A stretch of 64,000 nt of DNA from positions 744,001 through 808,000 of the forward strand of contig NZ_CP115607.1 of the NCBI RefSeq assembly GCF_027797205.1, read 5' to 3'. Made by a program: the position numbers and the translations under genes. The notes under the pieces are model-generated. The model was not told where the DNA came from. It did not search any database and worked only from the letters and a program-made list of their open reading frames with translations. Of the stretch, positions 16,209 to 22,568 are shown piece by piece. Numbering within the stretch: the stretch's first letter is position 1; each line of letters begins with the position of its first letter. This stretch comes from Campylobacter sp. VBCF_01 NA2. GTDB taxonomy: Bacteria > Campylobacterota > Campylobacteria > Campylobacterales > Campylobacteraceae.

Positions 16209-16493
16209 TTGAAACAATACTTCGTTTATATCCTTTTTAGCGAAAGAAACGGCACTTTATATGTCGGTGTTACAAATGATTTAAAACGCCGAATTTACGA
16301 GCATAAAAACAAAATTTTTAAAGGTTTTACCGAAAAATACGGCGTGGATAAACTTGGATATTTTGAAGTTTTCGAAAGCATAGAAAGTGCGATTTTGCGA
16401 GAAAAACAGCTAAAAGGCGGAAGCAGAAAACAAAAACTAGCTTTGATTGAAAGCATAAATCCAAACTGGATTGATTTGTATGATGAAATTTAA
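16209..16493 (+). CDS. Small GIY-YIG nuclease-superfamily protein
   Basis: The 94-residue protein is a single GIY-YIG domain: FVYIL (Y7) and TLYVGVTNDLKRRIYEH (Y18, arginine near 27-28, H32) give the signature, and a glutamate in REKQLKGG (about residue 65) fits the metal ligand. The family contains homing endonucleases, repair nucleases and uncharacterised single-domain proteins (URI/YhbQ type). The start is TTG at 16209 after AAAGG. Palindromic elements lie immediately upstream (two) and 15 bp downstream (one, plus a half element), so the gene sits inside the repeat cluster. Association with repeat mobility is inference. Confidence 0.88.
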   Translation: MKQYFVYILFSERNGTLYVGVTNDLKRRIYEHKNKIFKGFTEKYGVDKLGYFEVFESIESAILREKQLKGGSRKQKLALIESINPNWIDLYDEI

Positions 16494-16507
16494 AATTCGC
16501 CTTTGCG

Positions 16508-16620
16508 TGTCATTGCGAGGAGCGTAGCGACGAAGCAATCCAGTAAAATTTAGAGAGAATTTGAATTAATCAAAATTTATCTGAATTTCTCTGGATTGCA
16601 ACGCTGGGCTCGCAATGACA
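16508..16620. repeat. Palindromic repeat element downstream of the GIY-YIG gene
   Basis: The left arm 16508-16542 (TGTCATTGCGAG through GAAGCAATCCA) and right arm 16592-16620 (TGGATTGCAACG through CTCGCAATGACA) bound a 113-bp unit, 15 bp after the GIY-YIG stop codon. Confidence 0.88.
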
Positions 16621-16646
16621 AATCAAGGCAAATTTTGCTCCACTTT

Positions 16647-16708
16647 TTGCAACGACAAAATCGAGGCAGTATTTAAAAACTTGCGGTAGCGGAAATCTCG
16701 CAATGACA
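16647..16708. repeat. Half repeat of a second subtype
   Basis: The stretch containing GGCAGTATTTA, CTTGCGGTAGCG and the terminal CTCGCAATGACA has a close relative at 21396-21455, so it is a second recurring half-unit that shares only the outer 12-mer with the main family. The rest of the gap to hisD (to 16790) is AT-rich. Confidence 0.75.
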
Positions 16709-16748
16709 TTAAATTCCCAAATTTATTAAATTCAAAACCAAATTATGC

Positions 16749-16754
16749 TATAAA
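16749..16754 (+). promoter_or_regulatory. Candidate -10 box of hisD
   Basis: TATAAA preceded by ATGC lies 37 bp upstream of the hisD ATG, with AGGA about 9 bp before the start codon. Confidence 0.5.
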
Positions 16755-16790
16755 CTCCAAATTTTTACAATCAAAATTTTAGGATTAAAT

Positions 16791-18083
16791 ATGAAAATTT
16801 TAAAAAGCACAGATAGCAATTTCGCGCAAGAATTCGAGGCTCTGGTAAATCGCGGCAATATGGATATGCAAAAGGTAATGCCGATCGTAAGCGGTATCAT
16901 CGATGATATCAAGGCGCGTGGCGATGAGGCGTTAAACGAGCAAATAGCCAAATTTGACAAATGGGAAGTTAAGGGAAATTTGGCGATTTCGCAAGATGAG
17001 ATGAAAAAGGCTTTCGACGAGCTAAGCGACGAGTTAAAAACCGCGCTTAAAGTGGCGTATGATCGCATTTATGCCTATCACGAAAAGCAACTCGAAAAAA
17101 GCTGGATTGACTTCGGCGCGCACGGCGAAATTTTGGGCCAAAAAATCACACCCGTAGATCGCGCGGGGCTGTATATCCCAGGTGGCAAGGCCGCCTATCC
17201 TAGCTCGCTTTTGATGAACGCAGTGCCTGCAATCGTCGCAGGTGTCGCTGATATCACGGTCTGCACCCCTGCTGTGGGCGGAGTGGTAAATTCGCTTCTC
17301 TTAGCTGCCATGCATGTGCTAGGAATCAAAAAAGCCTATAAAGTAGGCGGTGCGAGCGCAGTCGCAGCCATGGCGTATGGCACTGAAACGATAGACAAGG
17401 TCGATGTCATCACAGGTCCCGGAAATATTTTCGTAGCGACGGCTAAAAAGCTAGTTTTTGGCGATGTAAATATCGATATGATCGCAGGTCCTAGCGAAGT
17501 GGGCGTGCTAGCAGATGCTAGTGCGAGTGCGTATCACACGGCTGTGGATTTGCTAAGCCAAGCCGAGCACGACGAGATTGCAAGCAGTATTTTGGTAAGT
17601 GCAGATGAGAAATTTGCCCTTGCTGTAAAAGATGAAATTTATAAAATTTTGCCTACATTAGAGCGCGAGAGTATCGCTAGAAAGAGCATTGATGATAAGG
17701 GCGCGATTATTATCGCGCGAGATTTCGACGAGGCGATAGATTTGATGAACGACCTAGCCGTCGAACACCTAGAAATCGCCATGGACAACGCCTACGATTA
17801 CCTTGCGCGCATTAAACACGCAGGCGCGATTTTTTTAGGACACTACACGCCTGAGGCTATGGGGGATTATTTGGCGGGGCCAAACCACACGCTTCCGACT
17901 GGTGGCAGTGCTAGATTTTTCTCACCGCTTGGGGTTTATCACTTCATCAAGCGAAGCTCGATAATCGCGCTAAATAAGGGCGCAATCGACGCTCTGGGCG
18001 AGGCGTGCATGGCACTAGCGCAGGCTGAGGGGCTCACAGCGCACAAAAAATCGGTTGAAATTCGCTATAAAAATAATGATTAA
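16791..18083 (+). CDS. hisD: Histidinol dehydrogenase
   Basis: The 430-residue enzyme oxidises L-histidinol to L-histidine in two NAD-dependent steps, the end of histidine synthesis. Family stretches are visible: DRAGLYIPGGKAAYPSSLLM near residue 123, VITGPGNIFVATAK, DMIAGPSEVGVLAD, the zinc-site region SQAEHDE and AGPNHTLPTGGSARFFSPLG. The length is typical. No other his gene is adjacent, as is common for hisD in this group. The start is ATG at 16791. The next gene overlaps its end. Confidence 0.97.
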   Translation: MKILKSTDSNFAQEFEALVNRGNMDMQKVMPIVSGIIDDIKARGDEALNEQIAKFDKWEVKGNLAISQDEMKKAFDELSDELKTALKVAYDRIYAYHEKQLEKSWIDFGAHGEILGQKITPVDRAGLYIPGGKAAYPSSLLMNAVPAIVAGVADITVCTPAVGGVVNSLLLAAMHVLGIKKAYKVGGASAVAAMAYGTETIDKVDVITGPGNIFVATAKKLVFGDVNIDMIAGPSEVGVLADASASAYHTAVDLLSQAEHDEIASSILVSADEKFALAVKDEIYKILPTLERESIARKSIDDKGAIIIARDFDEAIDLMNDLAVEHLEIAMDNAYDYLARIKHAGAIFLGHYTPEAMGDYLAGPNHTLPTGGSARFFSPLGVYHFIKRSSIIALNKGAIDALGEACMALAQAEGLTAHKKSVEIRYKNND

Positions 18084-19305
18084 AAAAATTTTCAAATTTT
18101 TTCTTTGGGTTTTTGGTATTGCTGGTTTTTTGCTTTTTGTTTTTGGCGTTGCTATTATTATTTTTTTTAATGCTTTAATTTTATTTACGCCGCCAGCTGG
18201 GTGCGATCCACGCGAGCCCAGCGACGCTTGCGATTATATAAACACAAATTACGAAAGCCAGTTTAAACACACCAAACCAAACCCCTTTCCTGCGGATTTA
18301 ACCCCAAAGCCTATATTTTGGGAAAATGCGATTGATGGGGCATTTCCTGATGCCATTAGCGTGCCTTATATCTACTTGCGAGATAAGCATGGCGTGTGGC
18401 TTCGCTATAATGATGGCTTATCGTTTGATTATCTTTTGGGCGAAGATATGCCTGAAAAGCATTATTTATACATAGAAGATGATTTTTCGCCAAGCGAGGA
18501 AGTGCGAAAAAAGGAGAAATTTTTCAGGCACAAATCGTGGAATATCACCCTAAAAGAGGGCGCAAACGAAATTTACAAGCAAACGGCGCATAAAATCACT
18601 AGACAATACATTGGCTCGTTTGATTTGCACTCAAACCCGGGCAAGACAGTGTGGTTTCCTAGCAGTGCCGAGCAAAATTTCGAGGCAATTTCAAGATTGC
18701 AAATCCCGCTTGAAGCTTACGATTTCCCACATAAACTAAATAGAAATACCGAAATCACGCCCCAAAAATACGGTAAATTTCGCGGTGATAGCGAGGTTTT
18801 GCCAGTAGATGAAAATGTCTATGAGATTAAAACCCACGAAGGGACGCAAAAAATCCGCACCTCAAATATGAGCAAATGGTCCGTAGAATACAAAAAACAA
18901 AAGGCGATTTGCGGGGATAAATTTTGCCTATTTCTTTTCACGGATACAGATAAAAAAAATAAATATTGCGAAAACATAGGCAATGAAACAGCGATAGTTT
19001 TTTTAAATTTAGAGCGCAAATTCACATCTAGCTCATATAGCAATAGCCCGCTATATAATACCCATGGCTATCATTTTGGGCTAAAAGAGGGTTACGAAAT
19101 CGACGATATAGCCTCATTTGAGATGATACCGAGCGAGTTTGCGGAGTTTGAGAAAAAACAGCAACCCGATAAAATGACCTACAAAAATGTCCCAACTGGC
19201 AAAAAATTTATCGAATATGAGCTTAAAATTTACGCCAAAGACGGCGCGCTCATCAATCAGTATTGCGACCACTACTACATGCACGAAAAAATAAGGGAGT
19301 TGTAG
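18076..19305 (+). CDS. Unrecognised membrane-anchored protein
   Basis: I chose ATG at 18076, overlapping the hisD stop by 8 bp, giving 409 residues; a TTG at 18055 would add seven. One amino-terminal membrane helix (about residues 8-38, FFLWVFGIAGFLLFVFGVAI) is followed by a large periplasmic part rich in aromatic and charged residues. Cysteines near both ends of that part (GCDPREPSDACDY; ICGDKFCLFLF; NQYCDHYY) may form disulfides. I recognise no domain. The next gene overlaps its stop codon, so the pair is likely co-translated. Confidence 0.65.
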   Translation: MIKKIFKFFLWVFGIAGFLLFVFGVAIIIFFNALILFTPPAGCDPREPSDACDYINTNYESQFKHTKPNPFPADLTPKPIFWENAIDGAFPDAISVPYIYLRDKHGVWLRYNDGLSFDYLLGEDMPEKHYLYIEDDFSPSEEVRKKEKFFRHKSWNITLKEGANEIYKQTAHKITRQYIGSFDLHSNPGKTVWFPSSAEQNFEAISRLQIPLEAYDFPHKLNRNTEITPQKYGKFRGDSEVLPVDENVYEIKTHEGTQKIRTSNMSKWSVEYKKQKAICGDKFCLFLFTDTDKKNKYCENIGNETAIVFLNLERKFTSSSYSNSPLYNTHGYHFGLKEGYEIDDIASFEMIPSEFAEFEKKQQPDKMTYKNVPTGKKFIEYELKIYAKDGALINQYCDHYYMHEKIREL

Positions 19306-20381
19306 TGAAAATAGGGCAAATGGGCGGAATTTTTTATATTTTGCTTCTTTGCGTTTGCTTTGCTAGCGCAAATGAGCAGAATTTTACGCAGAATTTATCA
19401 CAAAATTTTACGCAAAATTTAAACAAGAGTGTTTTTGTGGATACTGCGCCCGATACTGCGCCTGATACTGCGCCGAATTTGGACGCAAATTCTAGCAATG
19501 GTGTTTTTGCAGATACCACGCCAAATTTTGAAATTTTCCACGACGAAAACGCTACAAACGAGCAAATTTCTAGCGCGCTAGACGAACTTTTGGACTTTGC
19601 GCGCGCAAATGCTGAGCGCATAAATGAGGAATTTGGCGAGTATGGCGAGCGGATTTTTACGCATTTTATCTATAATTCCAAAATTTCGCGCACAGGCAAA
19701 TTTGACTTTGACAAAATCTCTGAAATTTTAAAATTCAGCCCGAATTTGAATTATAACGAGGGCGATTTTGACAATCCATTAAATATCGTAAATTCCTATG
19801 GTTGCGATATTGGCGCAGGTTTGGAAAACGACGAAAATTCCACTAAATTTGATAGCGAGGAGCTGTTTGCGCTAATAGATTTGCTGGTAAGTAGTGGCGC
19901 CAAACCTAGCGAAAACGACGCTAAAATGGCTAGTGCGTGCGATAATTTTGACGCGTTTGCATATTTTTTGGCTAATGGCGCACCGCTAGGAAATGGCGTG
20001 GTCGCTGATATAACTTCGAGCGAGGCGGAGTTTATCAAGGACCAAAATATCACGCTCGATTATCTTTTAAAAACCCCGCCAAGCGATCTTAGGCGCATTG
20101 CGCAGAGTTACGATTTTTCGAGATTTCACGCCGATAAAATGCGGTTTTTCGAGGAGAGTTTGAAGTATAAAGGGATAAACGAGCTCGATAAAAAGGAGCT
20201 TGAAGGCTTTATTAAATTTTCTGCGCTTATGGATAATTCGCTTGCGGTGCAGTTTTTGTTGGAGCACGGCATTTGCGAGAAAGACCGCCAAATGTGCGCT
20301 TATATGAAGGCGCAGGCGAAGTATTTCGAGGCTGAGAAAATCTCGGATATGCTTAGCTTGGAGCTGAAACATAAATTTTGA
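19305..20381 (+). CDS. Unrecognised secreted protein with short tandem repeats and possible ankyrin-like segments
   Basis: The start is most likely GTG at 19305, 5 bp after AGGGAG and overlapping the previous stop, giving 358 residues. A signal peptide (GGIFYILLLCVCFASA) leads into asparagine-rich repeats (NFTQNL and related) and three DTAP repeats coded by a 12-bp direct repeat at 19440-19474. The rest is helical; the stretches ALIDLLVSSGAKPSENDAKM and FAYFLANGAPLGNG, and later AVQFLLEHG, look like degenerate ankyrin repeats. Function is unknown. An upstream TTG at 19263 is in frame but lacks a ribosome site. Confidence 0.6.
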   Translation: MKIGQMGGIFYILLLCVCFASANEQNFTQNLSQNFTQNLNKSVFVDTAPDTAPDTAPNLDANSSNGVFADTTPNFEIFHDENATNEQISSALDELLDFARANAERINEEFGEYGERIFTHFIYNSKISRTGKFDFDKISEILKFSPNLNYNEGDFDNPLNIVNSYGCDIGAGLENDENSTKFDSEELFALIDLLVSSGAKPSENDAKMASACDNFDAFAYFLANGAPLGNGVVADITSSEAEFIKDQNITLDYLLKTPPSDLRRIAQSYDFSRFHADKMRFFEESLKYKGINELDKKELEGFIKFSALMDNSLAVQFLLEHGICEKDRQMCAYMKAQAKYFEAEKISDMLSLELKHKF

Positions 20382-20510
20382 AATTCTGTGAAATTTGAAA
20401 TTCTTTAAATTTTTGAAATTCTTTAAATTTTTGAAATTTCACGCTGGCGCAACCTTAAAATACTGCACCGATTTTGTGTCATTGAGAAATTTTGCAAATT
20501 TTATTTGCTT

Positions 20511-20661
20511 TGTCATTGCGAGACCACGCAGTGGTCGAAGCAATCCAGTAAAATTTAGAGAGAATTTTAAAATTTGTAATTATTGACAAATTTGTCTGTG
20601 AATTGAAATTTATCTGAATTTCCCTGGATTGCTTCGCTTTCTACTAAAACTCGCAATGACA
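20511..20661. repeat. Palindromic repeat element, GACCAC core
   Basis: Left arm 20511-20547 has the core GACCAC-GCA-GTGGTC; right arm 20625-20661 ends CTCGCAATGACA. Most of this element and the following 66 bp recur at 21177-21406, indicating a duplication of roughly 220 bp. Confidence 0.88.
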
Positions 20662-20689
20662 GCAAAAACACACGCTTTAAATTTTATAC

Positions 20690-20791
20690 TCGTAGATTGC
20701 TTCGTCGCTTCGCTCCTCGCAATGACAATAGCAAGCAAATTTTGTATAATCTGTCATTGCGAGCAAGTGTAACGAGCGTGGCAATCTACGA
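20690..20791. repeat. Inverted arm pair with promoter-like linker
   Basis: A rightward-closing arm (20690-20727, ending CTCGCAATGACA) and a leftward-opening arm (20752-20791, starting TGTCATTGCGAG) face each other over 24 bp. The linker carries TATAAT at 20745-20750, and ATGACA at 20722-20727 lies exactly 17 bp before it. Confidence 0.82.
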
Positions 20792-20818
20792 GCCAAAATA
20801 ACCAAACGCTATAATCCG

Positions 20819-20939
20819 TGTCATTGCGAGACCACGCAGTGGTCGAAGCAATCCAGTAAAATTTAGAGAGAATTTGAAAATTTAAAATTTTACGCTTTCC
20901 ATTGTCATTGCGAGCGAGTGTAACGAGCGTGGCAATCTA
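20819..20939. repeat. Two same-direction palindromic arms
   Basis: Arm 20819-20855 has the GACCAC/GTGGTC core; arm 20903-20939 has the GAGTGTAACGAGCG core and ends GGCAATCTA. TATAAT at 20810-20815 precedes the first arm. Confidence 0.8.
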
Positions 20940-20996
20940 AGAATTAAAAATTTAAGGTCAGTATTTTTGGAAATTTATTGTTAGGAATTTTATACT

Positions 20997-21149
20997 CGTA
21001 GATTGCTTCGTCGCTTCGCTCCTCGCAATGACAAATCGGAGATTAGGGAATTTCCCTGGATTGCTTCGCTACGCTCGCAATGACAATAGCGAGCAAATTT
21101 TGTATAATCTGTCATTGCGAGGCGACGCAGTCGCCGTGGCAATCTACGA
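20997..21149. repeat. Three palindromic arms with promoter-like linker
   Basis: Arms 20997-21033 and 21057-21085 close with CTCGCAATGACA; arm 21110-21149 opens with TGTCATTGCGAG and has the core GGCGAC-GCA-GTCGCC. ATGACA at 21080-21085 and TATAAT at 21103-21108 are 17 bp apart. Confidence 0.82.
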
Positions 21150-21176
21150 GCCAAAATTACCAAACGCTATAATCCG

Positions 21177-21341
21177 TGTCATTGCGAGACCACGCAGTGG
21201 TCGAAGCAATCCAGTAAAATTTAGAGAGAATTTTAAAATTTATAAATTTCGATAAATTTATCTGTGAATTGAAATTTATCTGAATTTCCCTGGATTGCTT
21301 CGGCAAAGCGTCTTGACGCTTTGCTTTTGCTCGCAATGACA
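21177..21341. repeat. Palindromic repeat element with a 10-bp core palindrome
   Basis: Left arm 21177-21213 repeats the GACCAC core. Right arm 21291-21341 has an enlarged core in which GCAAAGCGTC pairs with GACGCTTTGC over TT. It is the second copy of the unit at 20511-20661 apart from this different right-hand core. Confidence 0.88.
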
Positions 21342-21369
21342 GCAAAAACACACGCTTTAAATTTAAACT

Positions 21370-21455
21370 CGTAGATTGCTTCGTCGCTTTGCTCCTCGCA
21401 ATGACAAAATCGGGCAGTATTTAGGAACTTGCGGTAGCGAAAGCTCGCAATGACA
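21370..21455. repeat. Terminal arms of the repeat cluster
   Basis: Arm 21370-21406 ends CTCGCAATGACA. The following half-unit 21412-21455 contains GGCAGTATTTA and CTTGCGGTAGCG and is the relative of 16647-16708. Confidence 0.8.
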
Positions 21456-21495
21456 AAAATAATGCTTCTTGCAATAACAAAGAATTTTCGGGCAT

Positions 21496-21522
21496 AAAAA
21501 AAGCGCCGAAAAATTCGGCGCC
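21496..21522 (-). terminator. Rho-independent terminator of the minus-strand Sel1/Hcp-like gene
   Basis: GCGCCGAA (21503-21510) and TTCGGCGC (21514-21521) form a perfect 8-bp stem over AAA. On the minus strand the hairpin is followed by seven T residues (plus-strand A-run 21496-21502). Confidence 0.9.
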
Positions 21523-21549
21523 GAAGTAGAAATAATAGTAAAATAACGA

Positions 21550-21912
21550 TTATTTATCGTGTGCAATTCTCTCTCTCATAGAGCAAGCTTTTTCGTGACC
21601 TTGATCGCAAGCCATTTGTAGTGATAGCATTGCACGATCGTGATTATGCCATTTGCCGTCTAAAACTGAGTGGAAGATACCGTCGCGGTAGCAAGCCTCA
21701 GCCCATTTAGCGATATTGCAAGTTTTGTCATAATATGAGTGAGCTTTGTCATAGTCTTTTGGCAAACCATCTTGACCACGGAAATATTTCATACCAAGCT
21801 CAGTGCAAGCTTGATAATCTCCTGCTTCGCATTTAGCGTCCATTTCCTCTGCTATACCAGCGAATGCGCAACTCGCAAAACCAAATAGTGCTAAGAAAAC
21901 TAGTTTTTTCAT
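21550..21912 (-). CDS. Secreted Sel1-like/Hcp-like cysteine-rich protein, copy A
   Basis: This 120-residue protein has a signal peptide (MKKLVFLALFGFASCAFA) and Sel1-type helical repeats with paired cysteines, as in Helicobacter cysteine-rich proteins: CEAGDYQAC and CDQGHEKAC have seven residues between cysteines, and CNIAKWAEAC has eight. It is probably a disulfide-stabilised periplasmic or secreted solenoid; the binding partner is unknown. A paralogue of the same length lies 160 bp upstream. It has its own TATAAT promoter box on the minus strand (21959-21964) and a strong terminator. Confidence 0.82.
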   Translation of the reverse strand: MKKLVFLALFGFASCAFAGIAEEMDAKCEAGDYQACTELGMKYFRGQDGLPKDYDKAHSYYDKTCNIAKWAEACYRDGIFHSVLDGKWHNHDRAMLSLQMACDQGHEKACSMRERIAHDK

Positions 21913-21958
21913 AACTTTCTCCTTGTAAAAATAATATGTGTTTCCTTTAAAACGCGTG

Positions 21959-21964
21959 ATTATA
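21959..21964 (-). promoter_or_regulatory. -10 box of Sel1/Hcp-like copy A
   Basis: TATAAT on the minus strand is followed by a leader with TTTAAAGGAAAC that is also present before copy B, so promoter and leader were duplicated with the gene. Confidence 0.65.
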
Positions 21965-22024
21965 CACTAAAATAGTTATAATAGAGTTAAATTTTAATTA
22001 AATTTTGTGTAAATTCGATAATTT

Positions 22025-22044
22025 GCGCCGAATTTTATCGGCGC
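22025..22044 (-). terminator. Hairpin downstream of Sel1/Hcp-like copy B
   Basis: GCGCCGA (22025-22031) pairs with TCGGCGC (22038-22044) over six bases. The stem resembles the terminator of copy A but lacks a long T-tract, so it may be weak. Confidence 0.5.
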
Positions 22045-22072
22045 AGTGGTAAAAACAGAGTAAAAATAGCGA

Positions 22073-22435
22073 TTAATTATCGTCTTTGATTCTCTCTGCC
22101 ATTTTACAAGCTTTTTCATGACCTTGATCGCAAGCCATTTTCAAAGATAGCATTGCGCGATCGTGGTTGTGCTCTGCACCAACGCCTACTGAGTGGAAGA
22201 TACCGTCGCGGTAGCAAGCCTCAGCGTAATTGTGTTGGTTACAAGTTTTATCATAATATGAGTGAGCTTTCTCGTGGTCTTGTGGCAAACCGTCTTGACC
22301 GCGGTAGTATTTCATACCAAGCTCAGTGCAAGCTTGATAATCTCCTGCTTCACATTTTGCGTCCATTTCCTCAGCTATACCAGCGAATGCACAACTCGCA
22401 ACACCAAACAATGTTAAGAAAACTAATTTTTTCAT
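22073..22435 (-). CDS. Secreted Sel1-like/Hcp-like cysteine-rich protein, copy B
   Basis: This is the 120-residue paralogue of the gene at 21550. Signal peptide MKKLVFLTLFGVASCAFA and the region AGIAEEMDAKCEAGDYQACT are nearly identical; the middle differs (CNQHNYAEACYRDGIFHSVG). Cysteine pairs are conserved. A TATAAT box on the minus strand at 22485-22490 is the likely promoter. The tight similarity of coding, leader and terminator-like regions indicates a recent tandem duplication. Confidence 0.82.
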   Translation of the reverse strand: MKKLVFLTLFGVASCAFAGIAEEMDAKCEAGDYQACTELGMKYYRGQDGLPQDHEKAHSYYDKTCNQHNYAEACYRDGIFHSVGVGAEHNHDRAMLSLKMACDQGHEKACKMAERIKDDN

Positions 22436-22484
22436 AACTTTGCTCCTTTTAAATAAAATATTCGTTTCCTTTAAAACGGGGCGT

Positions 22485-22490
22485 ATTATA
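22485..22490 (-). promoter_or_regulatory. -10 box of Sel1/Hcp-like copy B
   Basis: Minus-strand TATAAT lies about 50 bp before the ATG, followed by the shared TTTAAAGGAAAC leader. Confidence 0.65.
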
Positions 22491-22568
22491 CTCCAAAAAT
22501 TTGCTAATAAAGCTAAATTTTACTTAAATTTTTAGTAAATTCGACAAATTTTATTAATTTACTAGGTT

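Larger units (their letters stand above)
20382..21549. repeat. Repeat-filled intergenic cluster
   Basis: This 1.17-kb stretch holds no convincing gene. It contains at least ten arms of the TGTCATTGCGAG palindromic family in both orientations, listed separately, separated by AT-rich spacers that are themselves repeated. A degenerate arm lies near 20477. Short open frames here (for example 20395-20586 and 21028-21255) are translations of the repeats. A terminator for the minus-strand gene lies at its right end. Confidence 0.88.

Noticed and set aside
16209-16493. GIY-YIG gene as a UvrC fragment
   Set aside because: The 94-residue frame has a proper start and end for single-domain family members and no UvrC-specific extension.
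20395-21351. Small genes at 20395-20586, 21028-21255 (plus strand) and 21157-21351 (minus strand)
   Set aside because: Their translations are the repeat arms (IARPRSGRSNP and similar) in arbitrary frames, with no ribosome sites.
20382-21480. CRISPR array
   Set aside because: Repeats occur in both orientations, differ in their cores and have spacers that are themselves repeated; there is no regular spacing and no cas gene nearby.
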